19,948 bases of DNA from an uncultured Holophagaceae bacterium (GTDB lineage: Bacteria > Acidobacteriota > Holophagae > Holophagales > Holophagaceae): positions 1 through 19,948 of the forward strand of contig CAITBU010000136.1 of NCBI GenBank assembly GCA_903890595.1, read 5' to 3'. Below are positions 1-7,942 of this stretch, in pieces (the first letter of the stretch is position 1; each line of letters opens with the position of its first letter). A program made the position numbers and the translations under genes. The notes under the pieces were generated by a model that was not told where the DNA came from, searched no databases, and saw nothing but the letters and a program-made list of their open reading frames with translations.

Positions 1-29
1 AACCACCCCTCTCTTTCCAGGAGTTTTCC

Positions 30-1217
30 ATGGCAACGCTCGCCGAGAACCTGAAGGCCTTCCAGGCCCTGAAGACCAACCTCTACCAGAAGGATTTCCT
101 GCTGACGTGGGAGCACCCGGAGGAGGAGCTGAAGGCGATCCTGGCGGTGGCCGACGCGCTGAAGCAGGTGCATAAGAAGGGGCAGAGCTACAAGAGCTTC
201 GAGACGGGCCTGGCGATCTCGATCTTCCGCGACAACAGCACGCGGACCCGGTTCAGCTACGCCAGCGCGGCCAATGCCATGGGCTTCGGGCTGTCGGAGC
301 TGGATGAGCAGAAGAGCCAGGTGGCGCACGGCGAGACGGTGCGCGAGACGGCGAACATGATCAGCTTCCTGACGGAAGTGATCGGCATCCGGGATGACAT
401 GTTCCTGGGCGAGGGCCACACCTACATGAAGGAAGTGGGCGACGCGCTGACGGACGGTGCCGAGCAGGGCGTGCTGCACCGCCGGCCCAGCATCATCAAC
501 CTGCAGTGCGACGTGGACCACCCCACCCAGTCCATGGCGGACCTGGCCTGGCTGCGGGAGCACTTCGGCAGCGTGGAGGCCCTGAAGGGCAAGAAGCTGG
601 CGATGACCTGGGCCTACAGCCCGAGCTACGGCAAGCCCCTGTCGGTGCCCCAGGGCATCATCGGGCTGATGACGCGCTTCGGCATGGACGTGCGGCTGGC
701 GCATCCTGAGGGCTACGGCCTGATCCCGGAAGTGGTGGCGCTGGCCGGGAAGCAGGCGGCGGCCTCGGGCGGCAAGTTCTCGGTGTCGAACAGCATGGAC
801 GAGGCCTTTGAGGGTGCCGACATCGTGTACCCCAAGTCCTGGGCGCCCTACCACGTGATGGAGCGCCGGACGCAGCTGCTGAAGACGTCGGACAACGCGG
901 GGCTGAAGGACCTGGAGAAGGAGTGCCTGGCCAACAACGCGAAGTTCACGGACTGGGAGTGCACGCGGGCAAAGATGGACAAGACCGCAGGCGGCAAGGC
1001 CCTGTACATGCACTGCCTGCCGGCGGACATCACGGACGTGAGCTGCAAGGCGGGTGAGGTGAGTGCGGAGGTGTTCGAGCAGTACCGCATTCCGACCTAC
1101 CACGAAGCCAGCTACAAGCCCTTCATCATCAGTGCCCTCATGTTCCTGACCCGCCTGAAGGACCCGGGCGCCAAGCTTGAGCAGATCATCCAGCGCGCCC
1201 AGAACCTCAGCCTCTAG
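30..1217 (+). CDS. ygeW: Knotted carbamoyltransferase, YgeW family
   Basis: A 395-residue member of the aspartate/ornithine carbamoyltransferase superfamily. The carbamoyl-phosphate signature STRTR is at residues 70-74, DHPTQ at 163-167 and HCLPADI at 328-334. Length and the motif set fit YgeW, whose fold carries a trefoil knot. YgeW homologues sit in anaerobic purine/urate catabolic clusters and are thought to take carbamoyl groups off ureido intermediates (such as 2,3-diureidopropionate), giving carbamoyl phosphate for a carbamate kinase. The substrate is inferred from family and context; no kinase gene is in the window. The start follows an AGGAG site at 19-23 with six bases of spacing. 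The gene opens the visible part of the operon, and 13 bp separate its stop from the next start. Confidence 0.9.
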   Translation: MATLAENLKAFQALKTNLYQKDFLLTWEHPEEELKAILAVADALKQVHKKGQSYKSFETGLAISIFRDNSTRTRFSYASAANAMGFGLSELDEQKSQVAHGETVRETANMISFLTEVIGIRDDMFLGEGHTYMKEVGDALTDGAEQGVLHRRPSIINLQCDVDHPTQSMADLAWLREHFGSVEALKGKKLAMTWAYSPSYGKPLSVPQGIIGLMTRFGMDVRLAHPEGYGLIPEVVALAGKQAAASGGKFSVSNSMDEAFEGADIVYPKSWAPYHVMERRTQLLKTSDNAGLKDLEKECLANNAKFTDWECTRAKMDKTAGGKALYMHCLPADITDVSCKAGEVSAEVFEQYRIPTYHEASYKPFIISALMFLTRLKDPGAKLEQIIQRAQNLSL

Positions 1218-1230
1218 GAACGGAGAAACC

Positions 1231-2688
1231 ATGTCCAGAATCGTCAAGACCTACAACGCGGAAGTCGTCAAGCGCACCGCCAAGCGCTGCAAGGACCGGG
1301 GCATCATCATCCCGACCTTTGGCCAGATGCGCCGCCCCGAGACCGCCCCCGAGTCCGTGAAGTCCCGCCTCAAGGATGTGGGCCTCTGGGACATCGACCC
1401 CGCTAACCTCTTCCGCATCACCTGGAAGAACGATCCGGAGACGGGCCTGTTCGGCGGCCCCAATCACCTGGAGATCCCCAGCGTCATCACCGGCGTGAAG
1501 GCCCGCATCGTCGGCCTGGTCGGGAAGTACTTCCCCACCGGCGCCCACAAGGTCGGTGCCGCCTTCGCGTGCCTCGTGCCGCGCCTGGTGAGCGGCGAGT
1601 TCGATCCCGACTACCACAAGGCCGTCTGGCCCTCGACCGGGAACTACTGCCGGGGCGGCGCCTTTGACTCCGCCGTGCTGGGCTGCACCGCCATCGCCAT
1701 CCTGCCGGAGAACATGAGCCAGGAGCGCTTCACCTGGCTGGCGGAGATCGGCTCCGAGGTCATCGCGACCCCGGGCTGCGAGAGCAACGTGAAAGAGATC
1801 TACGACAAGTGCTGGGAGCTGAAGGCTGACCCCAAGCACCTGATCTTCAATCAGTTCGAGGAGTACGGTAACCCCGTGTGGCACTACAACGTCACGGGTC
1901 CGGCCATCGAGGATGTGTTCTCCAGCCTGCGCACGGACAAGTCCCGCTTCGCCGGCTACATCAGTGCCACCGGCAGTGCCGGTACCATCGCCGCCGGAGA
2001 CTACCTCAAGAGCCTGCACCCCGGTGCCAAGATCGTGGCCACCGAGGCCATCCAGTGCCCCACCCTCCTCATGAATGGCTTCGGCGACCACCGCATCGAG
2101 GGCATCGGCGACAAGCACGTGCCCTGGGTCCACAACGTCCGCAACACGGACGCCGTGGCGGCCATCGATGACGAAGACTGCATGCGCATCCTGCGTCTCT
2201 TCAACGAGCCCGCAGGCCAGGCCTACCTCGCCGGCCTGGGCGTGGACCAGCCCACCATTGAGAAGCTGGGCCTGCTGGGCATCAGCGGCGTCTGCAACAT
2301 GCTCGCCGCCATCAAGATGGCCAAGTACTTCGAGCTGGATGAGAACGACATGGTGTTCACCGTCTTCACAGACAGCGTGGAGATGTACCGCTCCCGCCTG
2401 ACCGAGCAGACCACCGAGCATGGTGCTTTCACGGCCGTGAACGCCGCCACTGCCCACGTGGGCAGCCTGGAGCGCCAGGGCGTCGACAACTTCAAGGAGC
2501 TCACCTTCCCTGAGAAGAAGGCCATCCACAACCTGAAGTACTACACCTGGGTGGAGCAGCAGGGGAAGACCTACGAAGAGATCTGCGCCCAGTGGGACCC
2601 CGAGTACTGGCGCGAGCTCTTCACCGAAGAGGCGGCCCACTTCGACCGCCTCATCCAGGCCTTCAACGAGCAGGTCGCGGCGTCCTAG
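1231..2688 (+). CDS. PLP-dependent fold-type II enzyme, probable ammonia-lyase
   Basis: A 485-residue enzyme of the cysteine synthase/threonine dehydratase superfamily. Visible features are the probable Schiff-base lysine K107 in GAHKVGAAF, an asparagine loop STGN at 136-139, a glycine-rich phosphate cup ATGSAGT at 246-252, and GIGDKHVP at 291-298. The start at 1231 is preferred over an upstream in-frame ATG at 1177 because GGAACGGAG directly precedes it and the longer form would run into ygeW. It sits where E. coli-type clusters carry YgeX, the 2,3-diaminopropionate ammonia-lyase. It is longer (YgeX is about 400 residues) and its lysine motif differs from the YgeX form as I remember it. I infer alpha,beta-elimination from a diamino- or ureido-amino acid, giving pyruvate and ammonia; the substrate is unproven. 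An equally long antisense frame is a GC-rich shadow. Confidence 0.8.
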   Translation: MSRIVKTYNAEVVKRTAKRCKDRGIIIPTFGQMRRPETAPESVKSRLKDVGLWDIDPANLFRITWKNDPETGLFGGPNHLEIPSVITGVKARIVGLVGKYFPTGAHKVGAAFACLVPRLVSGEFDPDYHKAVWPSTGNYCRGGAFDSAVLGCTAIAILPENMSQERFTWLAEIGSEVIATPGCESNVKEIYDKCWELKADPKHLIFNQFEEYGNPVWHYNVTGPAIEDVFSSLRTDKSRFAGYISATGSAGTIAAGDYLKSLHPGAKIVATEAIQCPTLLMNGFGDHRIEGIGDKHVPWVHNVRNTDAVAAIDDEDCMRILRLFNEPAGQAYLAGLGVDQPTIEKLGLLGISGVCNMLAAIKMAKYFELDENDMVFTVFTDSVEMYRSRLTEQTTEHGAFTAVNAATAHVGSLERQGVDNFKELTFPEKKAIHNLKYYTWVEQQGKTYEEICAQWDPEYWRELFTEEAAHFDRLIQAFNEQVAAS

Positions 2689-2732
2689 CCCTGGTTGGTG
2701 AAAAAGAAACCCAAGCAAGAAAAGAGAGTCCC

Positions 2733-4064
2733 ATGACCAGCCGGATCCTCATCCACAGCGGAACCCTGATCACCTTCGGCGCCCCCTGCCAGGTGCTGGA
2801 GGGTCAGGCTCTGCTGATCGAGGATGGCCGCATCGCCCGCATCGCGCCGAGGGAGGCCATTCCCGGCCCCTTCGACCGGGAGCTCGACGCGACGGGGCAG
2901 GTGGTCATGCCGGGTCTCGTGAATGCCCACATGCACTTCTACTCAACGCTGGTGCGGGGACTGGGCAAGGCGGCCCCCAGCGCCAACTTCCAGGAAGTGC
3001 TCGACAACCTGTGGTGGCGCCTGGACCGCAAGCTCAGCCTCGACGATGTGGAGATGAGTGCCCGGATCATCCTGCTGGATGCCATCCGCAAGGGCACCAC
3101 CACCCTGGTGGACCACCACGCCAGCCCCTTTGCCGTGACCGGCTCCCTGGACCGCATCGCCACGGCCGTGAAGGACTCTGGGGTGCGGGCCTGCCTCTGC
3201 TACGAGGTCTCGGACCGGGATGGCGAGGCCATCATCCAGGAGGGCCTGGAGGAGAATGCCGCCTTCGCCCGCCGCTGTACCCAGGAGCAGGACCCCCACC
3301 TCCGCGCCCTCTTCGGTCTGCACGCCGCCTTCACCCTCTCGGACCGCACCCTGGAGCGGGCGGGAGCCCTGGGCCGAGAAGTGGGCGTTGGCTTCCACGT
3401 GCACACCGCTGAGGCCGCCTCCGATGTGGCCGTGAACCTGCAGAAATATGGCGCCACCCCCGCCGCCCGCCTCCACGCCCATGGCCTGCTGGGGCCCGGC
3501 AGCATCGCCGCTCACGCCGTCCACGTCTCGGATGCCGACATGGACCTGCTGGCAGCGACCGACACCTTCGTGGCCCACAACCCCCAGTCCAACCTCAACA
3601 ACGCGGTGGGCATCGCCGACCTCGTGAAGCTCAACGCCCGGGGCGTGCGGGTGGGCCTGGGCACCGATGCCATGACCGTGAACATGCTGGAGGAAGTCCG
3701 GGTGGCCATGTGGGCCCAGCACCTCCGCCAGGACAATCCCACCTGTGCCTTCATGGATGTGGCCAACGCGCTGTTCGTCCGCAACCCGGAGCAGGCCACC
3801 CGCCTCTGGGGCTTCCCCCTGGGCACCCTGACCGAGGGCGCAGCCGCTGACGTCATCCTGGTGGACTACCACGCCCCCACGCCCCTCAACGGCAACACGG
3901 TGCTGGGGCACCTGATCTTCGGCCTCTCCCAGGCCACCGTGGACACCACCATCTGTGCCGGACGGGTGCTCATGGCCGGCAAGCGGCTCAGCATCGCTGT
4001 GGACGAGGCCGCCCTGGCCGCCCGCAGCCGAGAGCTGGCCACCCGGCTCTGGGAGCGGTTCTAG
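2733..4064 (+). CDS. ssnA: SsnA-family metal-dependent amidohydrolase
   Basis: A 443-residue amidohydrolase, close to the length of E. coli SsnA. Metal-ligand motifs are in the expected order: NAHMH at 64-68, HVHTAE at 222-227, the HAVHVSD strand at 261-267, and TDAM with the catalytic aspartate at 311-314. The family belongs to the chlorohydrolase/guanine deaminase branch and hydrolyses an amidine or amino group on a ring-derived substrate. In purine clusters SsnA is a putative aminohydrolase whose exact substrate is not settled. The start at 2733 follows a purine-rich site (AAAGAGAG). An upstream extension overlapping the previous gene is rejected because homology begins with ILIHSGTLITF just after this ATG. 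The gene lies 44 bp after the PLP enzyme and 2 bp before the XdhC-family gene, so co-translation is likely. Confidence 0.9.
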   Translation: MTSRILIHSGTLITFGAPCQVLEGQALLIEDGRIARIAPREAIPGPFDRELDATGQVVMPGLVNAHMHFYSTLVRGLGKAAPSANFQEVLDNLWWRLDRKLSLDDVEMSARIILLDAIRKGTTTLVDHHASPFAVTGSLDRIATAVKDSGVRACLCYEVSDRDGEAIIQEGLEENAAFARRCTQEQDPHLRALFGLHAAFTLSDRTLERAGALGREVGVGFHVHTAEAASDVAVNLQKYGATPAARLHAHGLLGPGSIAAHAVHVSDADMDLLAATDTFVAHNPQSNLNNAVGIADLVKLNARGVRVGLGTDAMTVNMLEEVRVAMWAQHLRQDNPTCAFMDVANALFVRNPEQATRLWGFPLGTLTEGAAADVILVDYHAPTPLNGNTVLGHLIFGLSQATVDTTICAGRVLMAGKRLSIAVDEAALAARSRELATRLWERF

Positions 4065-4066
4065 CC

Positions 4067-5218
4067 ATGAAGGGCCTCCCGGAGATCGCCGCTGCAGTCG
4101 GTTCCCTGGTGGGACCGGCGGTGCTGTCCACCCTGGTGAGCGTGAAGGGCAGCTCCTACCGCAAGCCCGGTGCCCGCATGCTGGTGGGGCCGGAAGGCAT
4201 CCAGACCGGGGTGCTCAGCGCCGGCTGCCTGGAGACCGACCTGCAGGCCCGGGTGGCCTCGGTGCTGGCCTCGGGCTCGCCCCAGCTGGCTGTCTTCGAC
4301 CTGGGCAGTGAGCTTGACCTGGTGTGGGGTACGGGCATGGGCTGCCAGGGCCGAGTCGAGGTGCTGCTGGAGCCCCTGGCGCCCGGTGCCACCCCGCCCT
4401 GGCTGAGCCTCTGCGCCACCCTGCTGGCAGCGCGCCGGACCGGCGTCCTGGCCACGGTGCTGGGTACCCGTGGCCCAGCCCCCGCCAAGCTGGCCGACCG
4501 CTTTGTGTTGGACCCTGATGGTCCTGGCCTCCTGCCCCCAGCCGCGCCCTTCCAGGTGGCCCTGATCACCTTGCTGGAAGACGCCCTGCAGACGGGTACG
4601 CCCGTGAACACGGTCCTGGCCCAGGACGGCTGGGAGCTGAACCTGCTGGTGGAGCCCATCCTGCCGCCCTTCGCCCTCTGGCTCTTCGGGGCAGGGGAGC
4701 ATGCCCGACCCCTGGCCCGCCTGGCCAAGGAGCTCGGCTGGTTCCTGGGAGTGGTGGACCACCGCTCCGCCCTGGCCACCGCCGAGCGCTTCCCGGAAGC
4801 CGACCGCATCGTGGTGGGCCATCCCCCGGCCTGCCTGGAGGGGCTGCCCTTCGATGCCCGCAGCGCCGCCCTGGTGGTGAGCCACGTCTACGACAAGGAT
4901 CGCCAAGCCCTGGCGACGCTGCTGCGTCAGCCCCTGGGCTACCTGGGCCTGCAGGGCAACCGCACCCGCAGCGCCCGCCTGCTCCGAGAGATCGAGGCAG
5001 CCGGGGGCCCCCTCACCGAGGCCCAGCGCCAAGTTCTGCACGTCCCGGCGGGCCTGGATCTGGGGTCGGAGTCTCCGGAGGCCATCGCCTTGTCCATGGT
5101 CGCCGAGGTCCAGGCCGTCCTTTCGGGGCATCCTGGAGGTAGCCTCCGGGATCGCGCCGGCCGCATTCACCACGTTTCGTCCGAGCAAGCCATGCCCTCA
5201 GCAGCCTCGTCTGCCTGA
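4067..5218 (+). CDS. xdhC: XdhC/CoxI-family molybdenum hydroxylase accessory protein
   Basis: A 383-residue protein with both XdhC halves. The N-terminal XdhC/CoxI domain shows KGSSYRKPGARM at 27-38 and SAGCLETDL at 51-59. The C-terminal Rossmann-like domain starts at LFGAGEHARPL (206-216) and carries SHVYDKD at 272-278 and the family signature GLDLGSESPEAIALS at 329-343. XdhC proteins bind the molybdenum cofactor and help sulfurate and insert it into xanthine-dehydrogenase-type enzymes. C54 and C93 are conspicuous cysteines. The gene starts 2 bp after the ssnA stop. No molybdenum hydroxylase gene is visible, so its client must lie outside the window, perhaps upstream in the same operon. A YqeB-like role is possible, but the length fits XdhC better. 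Confidence 0.85.
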   Translation: MKGLPEIAAAVGSLVGPAVLSTLVSVKGSSYRKPGARMLVGPEGIQTGVLSAGCLETDLQARVASVLASGSPQLAVFDLGSELDLVWGTGMGCQGRVEVLLEPLAPGATPPWLSLCATLLAARRTGVLATVLGTRGPAPAKLADRFVLDPDGPGLLPPAAPFQVALITLLEDALQTGTPVNTVLAQDGWELNLLVEPILPPFALWLFGAGEHARPLARLAKELGWFLGVVDHRSALATAERFPEADRIVVGHPPACLEGLPFDARSAALVVSHVYDKDRQALATLLRQPLGYLGLQGNRTRSARLLREIEAAGGPLTEAQRQVLHVPAGLDLGSESPEAIALSMVAEVQAVLSGHPGGSLRDRAGRIHHVSSEQAMPSAASSA

Positions 5219-5220
5219 GG

Positions 5221-5264
5221 GACCACCACCACCCACCCCCCCCAACCCTCGGAACCTGATTCCG
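5221..5264 (+). promoter_or_regulatory. C-rich leader before the binding-protein gene
   Basis: The spacer between the XdhC gene and the solute-binding protein opens with a 30-base stretch (5221-5250) holding 21 C and only one G. A small hairpin follows: CGGAA at 5250-5254, a five-base loop, and TTCCG at 5260-5264. A C-rich, G-poor single-stranded RNA of this kind resembles a Rho loading site, so it could trim readthrough from the catabolic genes into the transporter genes. This rests on composition alone. Confidence 0.3.
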
Positions 5265-5283
5265 ACCAAAAAGGAGTGAAGCA

Positions 5284-6291
5284 ATGAAGAACTTCCTCAA
5301 GGTTGCACTGACTGCGGCTTCCCTTCTCGGGATGTTCGCCGGCTCGGCCCAGGCCGCGCCCGCCCCCAAGGTTCGCATCGCCCTCATCGTGGAATCCACG
5401 GTGGACGACAAGGGCTGGTGCCAGTCCATGCACGACGCCATCCTGGCCGTGCAGAAGAAGATGGGCGCTGGGGCCATGGAGTACAGCCACAGCGAGAAGA
5501 TGAAGCCCGTGGACGCCGGCTCTGCGGCCCGCCAGTACGCCTCCAAGGGCTTCGACATCATCATCTGCCACGGCGCCCAGTACAAGAACCTGGTGGATGA
5601 GATGGCTGGGGTCTTCCCCAACACCACCTTCGCCTACGGCACCAGCGCCAACATCGGCGCCAAGAACGTGTTCACCTACACCCCCTTCAGTGAAGAGACC
5701 GGCTACCTCAACGGCATCATCGCCGGCATGGTCACCAAGAGCGGCAAGATCGGGAACGTGGGCCCCGTGGACGGCGGCGATGCCGCCCGCTACATCCGTG
5801 GCTTCCAGATGGGTGTCCAGGCTGCCAACCCCAAGGCCGCCATTCGCCTCGCCTTCACCGGCAGCTTCGGCGACTTCGTCAAGGCCGGCGAGCTGGCCCA
5901 GACCCAGCTGAAGGATGGCGCTGACGTCCTCACCGGCGCCGCCCAGCAGGCCATCGGCGCCCTCCGCGCCGTCGCCGCTGCCCCTGCCGGCATCTGGTGG
6001 GTGGGTCAGGACACCGCCCAGCTCAGCATCCCCGAGGGCTCCCGCGTGCTGGCCGCCTCCGGCTACAACTACGCCTCCGTGGTAGAGAACCTCATTGCCA
6101 AGCGCGCTGCCGGCACCAAGGGTGGCGAGAGCCTCCCCATGCAGTTCTCCAACGGCGGCTTCCACTTCGAGTACAACGCCAAGGCCGATGCCAAGGTGCT
6201 GACCCCGGCCATCAAGAAGGCCGTGGACGCCGCCCGCGCCGACCTCAAGTCCGGCAAGCTCAAGCTCGACTGGAAGGCCGTCAAGCTGTAG
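5284..6291 (+). CDS. BMP-family ABC transporter substrate-binding protein
   Basis: A 335-residue periplasmic binding protein. The N-terminus is a signal peptide (MKNFLK, a hydrophobic core, then AGSAQA before APAPK) cleaved near residue 24; there is no lipobox cysteine, so it should be soluble. The mature part fits the BMP/PnrA family: IALIVESTVDDKGW near the start, GAQYKNLVDEM, and the long signature TGYLNGIIAGMV. BMP proteins bind purine nucleosides or related ligands and deliver them to a double-ATPase, two-permease importer, which follows directly. The start has a strong AAGGAG at 5271-5276. It follows four probable purine-catabolic genes by 65 bp, so a purine base, nucleoside or breakdown product is the likely ligand. 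The exact ligand cannot be read from sequence. Confidence 0.9.
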   Translation: MKNFLKVALTAASLLGMFAGSAQAAPAPKVRIALIVESTVDDKGWCQSMHDAILAVQKKMGAGAMEYSHSEKMKPVDAGSAARQYASKGFDIIICHGAQYKNLVDEMAGVFPNTTFAYGTSANIGAKNVFTYTPFSEETGYLNGIIAGMVTKSGKIGNVGPVDGGDAARYIRGFQMGVQAANPKAAIRLAFTGSFGDFVKAGELAQTQLKDGADVLTGAAQQAIGALRAVAAAPAGIWWVGQDTAQLSIPEGSRVLAASGYNYASVVENLIAKRAAGTKGGESLPMQFSNGGFHFEYNAKADAKVLTPAIKKAVDAARADLKSGKLKLDWKAVKL

Positions 6292-6308
6292 TCAACCTGC
6301 GGTTTTCG

Positions 6309-6336
6309 CACCGGACCCGGCGTGCCGGGTCCGGTG
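6309..6336 (+). promoter_or_regulatory. Perfect intercistronic stem-loop after the binding-protein gene
   Basis: CACCGGACCCGG at 6309-6320 pairs perfectly with CCGGGTCCGGTG at 6325-6336 around a four-base loop, a 12-bp GC-rich stem. It lies in the 73-bp gap between the binding protein and the ATPase, with no T-run after it. That argues against a plain Rho-independent terminator. It is better explained as an RNA-stabilising or attenuating hairpin that lets the binding protein be made in excess over the membrane parts, as is known for the malE-malF gap in E. coli. Confidence 0.6.
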
Positions 6337-6364
6337 TGGGGACTGTTCCCGACCAGGACTTGCC

Positions 6365-7942
6365 ATGACCGCACTGGAACCCATCTCCGAGCTCAAGCTG
6401 GAAGGCATCACCAAGCGTTTCCCTGGTGTGCTGGCCTGCGATGACATCAGCCTGCAGGTTCGCCGCGGCGAAGTGCTGGCCCTCGTGGGCGAGAACGGTG
6501 CGGGCAAGACCACCCTCATGAACATCATCATGGGGCTCTACCAGCCGGACTCCGGGACCATCTCCGTGAACGGCGAGCCGGTCCACTTCCGCGCCCCCGG
6601 CGATGCCTATGCCCGGGGCATCGGCATGGTGCACCAGCACTTCATGCTCGTGCCCAACATGACCGTGGCCGAGAACCTGGCCCTGGGCCTGAAAGAGCTC
6701 CACCACTTCATGAACCTCGACATCAAGGGTGCCGCCAAGCGGATTCGCGAGGTCTCCGAGCGCTACGAGCTGCCGGTGAATCCCGACGCCTACATCTGGC
6801 AGCTGTCGGTGGGTGAGCAGCAGCGGGTGGAGCTGGTGAAGACCCTCTGCCTGGGCGCCCGGCTGCTGATCCTGGATGAGCCCACCTCGGCCCTGACGCC
6901 CCAGGAGACCGACGACCTCATCGAGCGGCTCCAGCGCATGGCCTCGGAGCTGGCCATCATCTTCATCAGCCACAAGCTCAACGAAGTAAAGGCCCTCTCC
7001 AACCGGGTGTCGATCCTGCGCCATGGCGCCGTGGTCTTCAACGGCCAGACGGCCAACCACGAGTCCTCGGAGCTGGCCGCCCTCATGACGGGCCACGATG
7101 TGGTCCTGCCCCGCAACGAAGGCAGCGGCCCCCAGGGTGAGCCCCTCCTCTCGGTGCGGAACCTCTGCGTCCGGGGTGACCGGGGCAACCTGGTGCTGGA
7201 CGGCTTCAACCTGGAGCTGCGGGCCGGCGAGATCCTCGGCATGGCCGGCGTCTCCGGCAACGGCCAGCGCGAGTTCGCTGACGCCCTGGCGGGCCTGCGG
7301 CCGGTGGAGTCCGGGCAGATGCTCTTCGAGGACAAGGACCTGGCGAACCGCACCCCCCGGGAGATCATCCAGGCCGGCATGGGCTACGTGCCCGAGGACC
7401 GGCAGACGGAAGGCATCGTCCCTTCTTTCTCGGTGAAGGACAACCTCATCCTCAAGGACTTCGCCGAGCCCCGCTTCAGCAAGATGGCCTTCCTGCGGCG
7501 CAAGGCCATCGACAGCAACGCCGAGATGCTCAAGGAGCGCTTCGACATCCGCTGTCCCTCCACCAGCACCGCCACCGGCTCCCTGTCCGGGGGCAACATC
7601 CAGAAGGTGATCCTGGCCCGGGAGATCAGCCGGGAGCCCAAGGCCCTGGTGGCGGTCTACCCCACCCGGGGCATCGACATGGGCGCCCAGGAGTTCATCC
7701 ACGAGCAGCTGCTGGCGCGGCGCCGGGAGGGCGTCGGGATCCTGCTGATCTCCGAGGAGCTGGAGGAGGTCATGAACCTCTCGGACCGCATTGCGGTCAT
7801 CTACAAGGGGAAGATCCTCAAGGTCCTGCCGGCGGTGGAAGCCACCCGGGAGCGCCTGGGCATCCTCATGGCCGGCCTCGCAGACCCGGATTCCCCCGGC
7901 GATGCACCGGTGGCAACGCAGGCTGGAGTGGCCCATGAATAG
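6365..7942 (+). CDS. ABC importer ATPase with two nucleotide-binding domains
   Basis: A 525-residue duplicated ATPase of the sugar/nucleoside importer type (RbsA/YufO-like). The first domain is intact: Walker A GENGAGKTT at 42-50, signature LSVGEQQR at 147-154 and Walker B LLILDEP at 167-173. The second domain has the usual degenerate P-loop GVSGNGQ at 295-301, signature LSGGNIQK at 407-414 and an altered Walker B region ending PTRGID at 433-438. Asymmetry of this kind is normal for importers paired with BMP proteins. The protein energises uptake of the ligand captured by the preceding binding protein. The gene overlaps the first permease by 8 bp, showing translational coupling. Its own ribosome-binding site is weak. 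Confidence 0.92.
   Translation: MTALEPISELKLEGITKRFPGVLACDDISLQVRRGEVLALVGENGAGKTTLMNIIMGLYQPDSGTISVNGEPVHFRAPGDAYARGIGMVHQHFMLVPNMTVAENLALGLKELHHFMNLDIKGAAKRIREVSERYELPVNPDAYIWQLSVGEQQRVELVKTLCLGARLLILDEPTSALTPQETDDLIERLQRMASELAIIFISHKLNEVKALSNRVSILRHGAVVFNGQTANHESSELAALMTGHDVVLPRNEGSGPQGEPLLSVRNLCVRGDRGNLVLDGFNLELRAGEILGMAGVSGNGQREFADALAGLRPVESGQMLFEDKDLANRTPREIIQAGMGYVPEDRQTEGIVPSFSVKDNLILKDFAEPRFSKMAFLRRKAIDSNAEMLKERFDIRCPSTSTATGSLSGGNIQKVILAREISREPKALVAVYPTRGIDMGAQEFIHEQLLARRREGVGILLISEELEEVMNLSDRIAVIYKGKILKVLPAVEATRERLGILMAGLADPDSPGDAPVATQAGVAHE

Noticed and set aside
1207..2718. A 503-codon open frame on the minus strand across the PLP-enzyme gene
   Set aside because: It is an antisense shadow in GC-rich DNA. 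Its product is a low-complexity mix of Gly, Val, His and Asp with no family motif, while the plus-strand frame has full catalytic motifs and a ribosome-binding site.
2943..3911. A 322-codon minus-strand frame opposite ssnA
   Set aside because: It is a composition-driven shadow with no motif. The SsnA frame on the plus strand accounts for the region.
5250..5264. A terminator between the XdhC gene and the binding-protein gene
   Set aside because: The hairpin has just five base pairs and no T-run. It is too weak to call on its own and is mentioned only within the C-rich leader.
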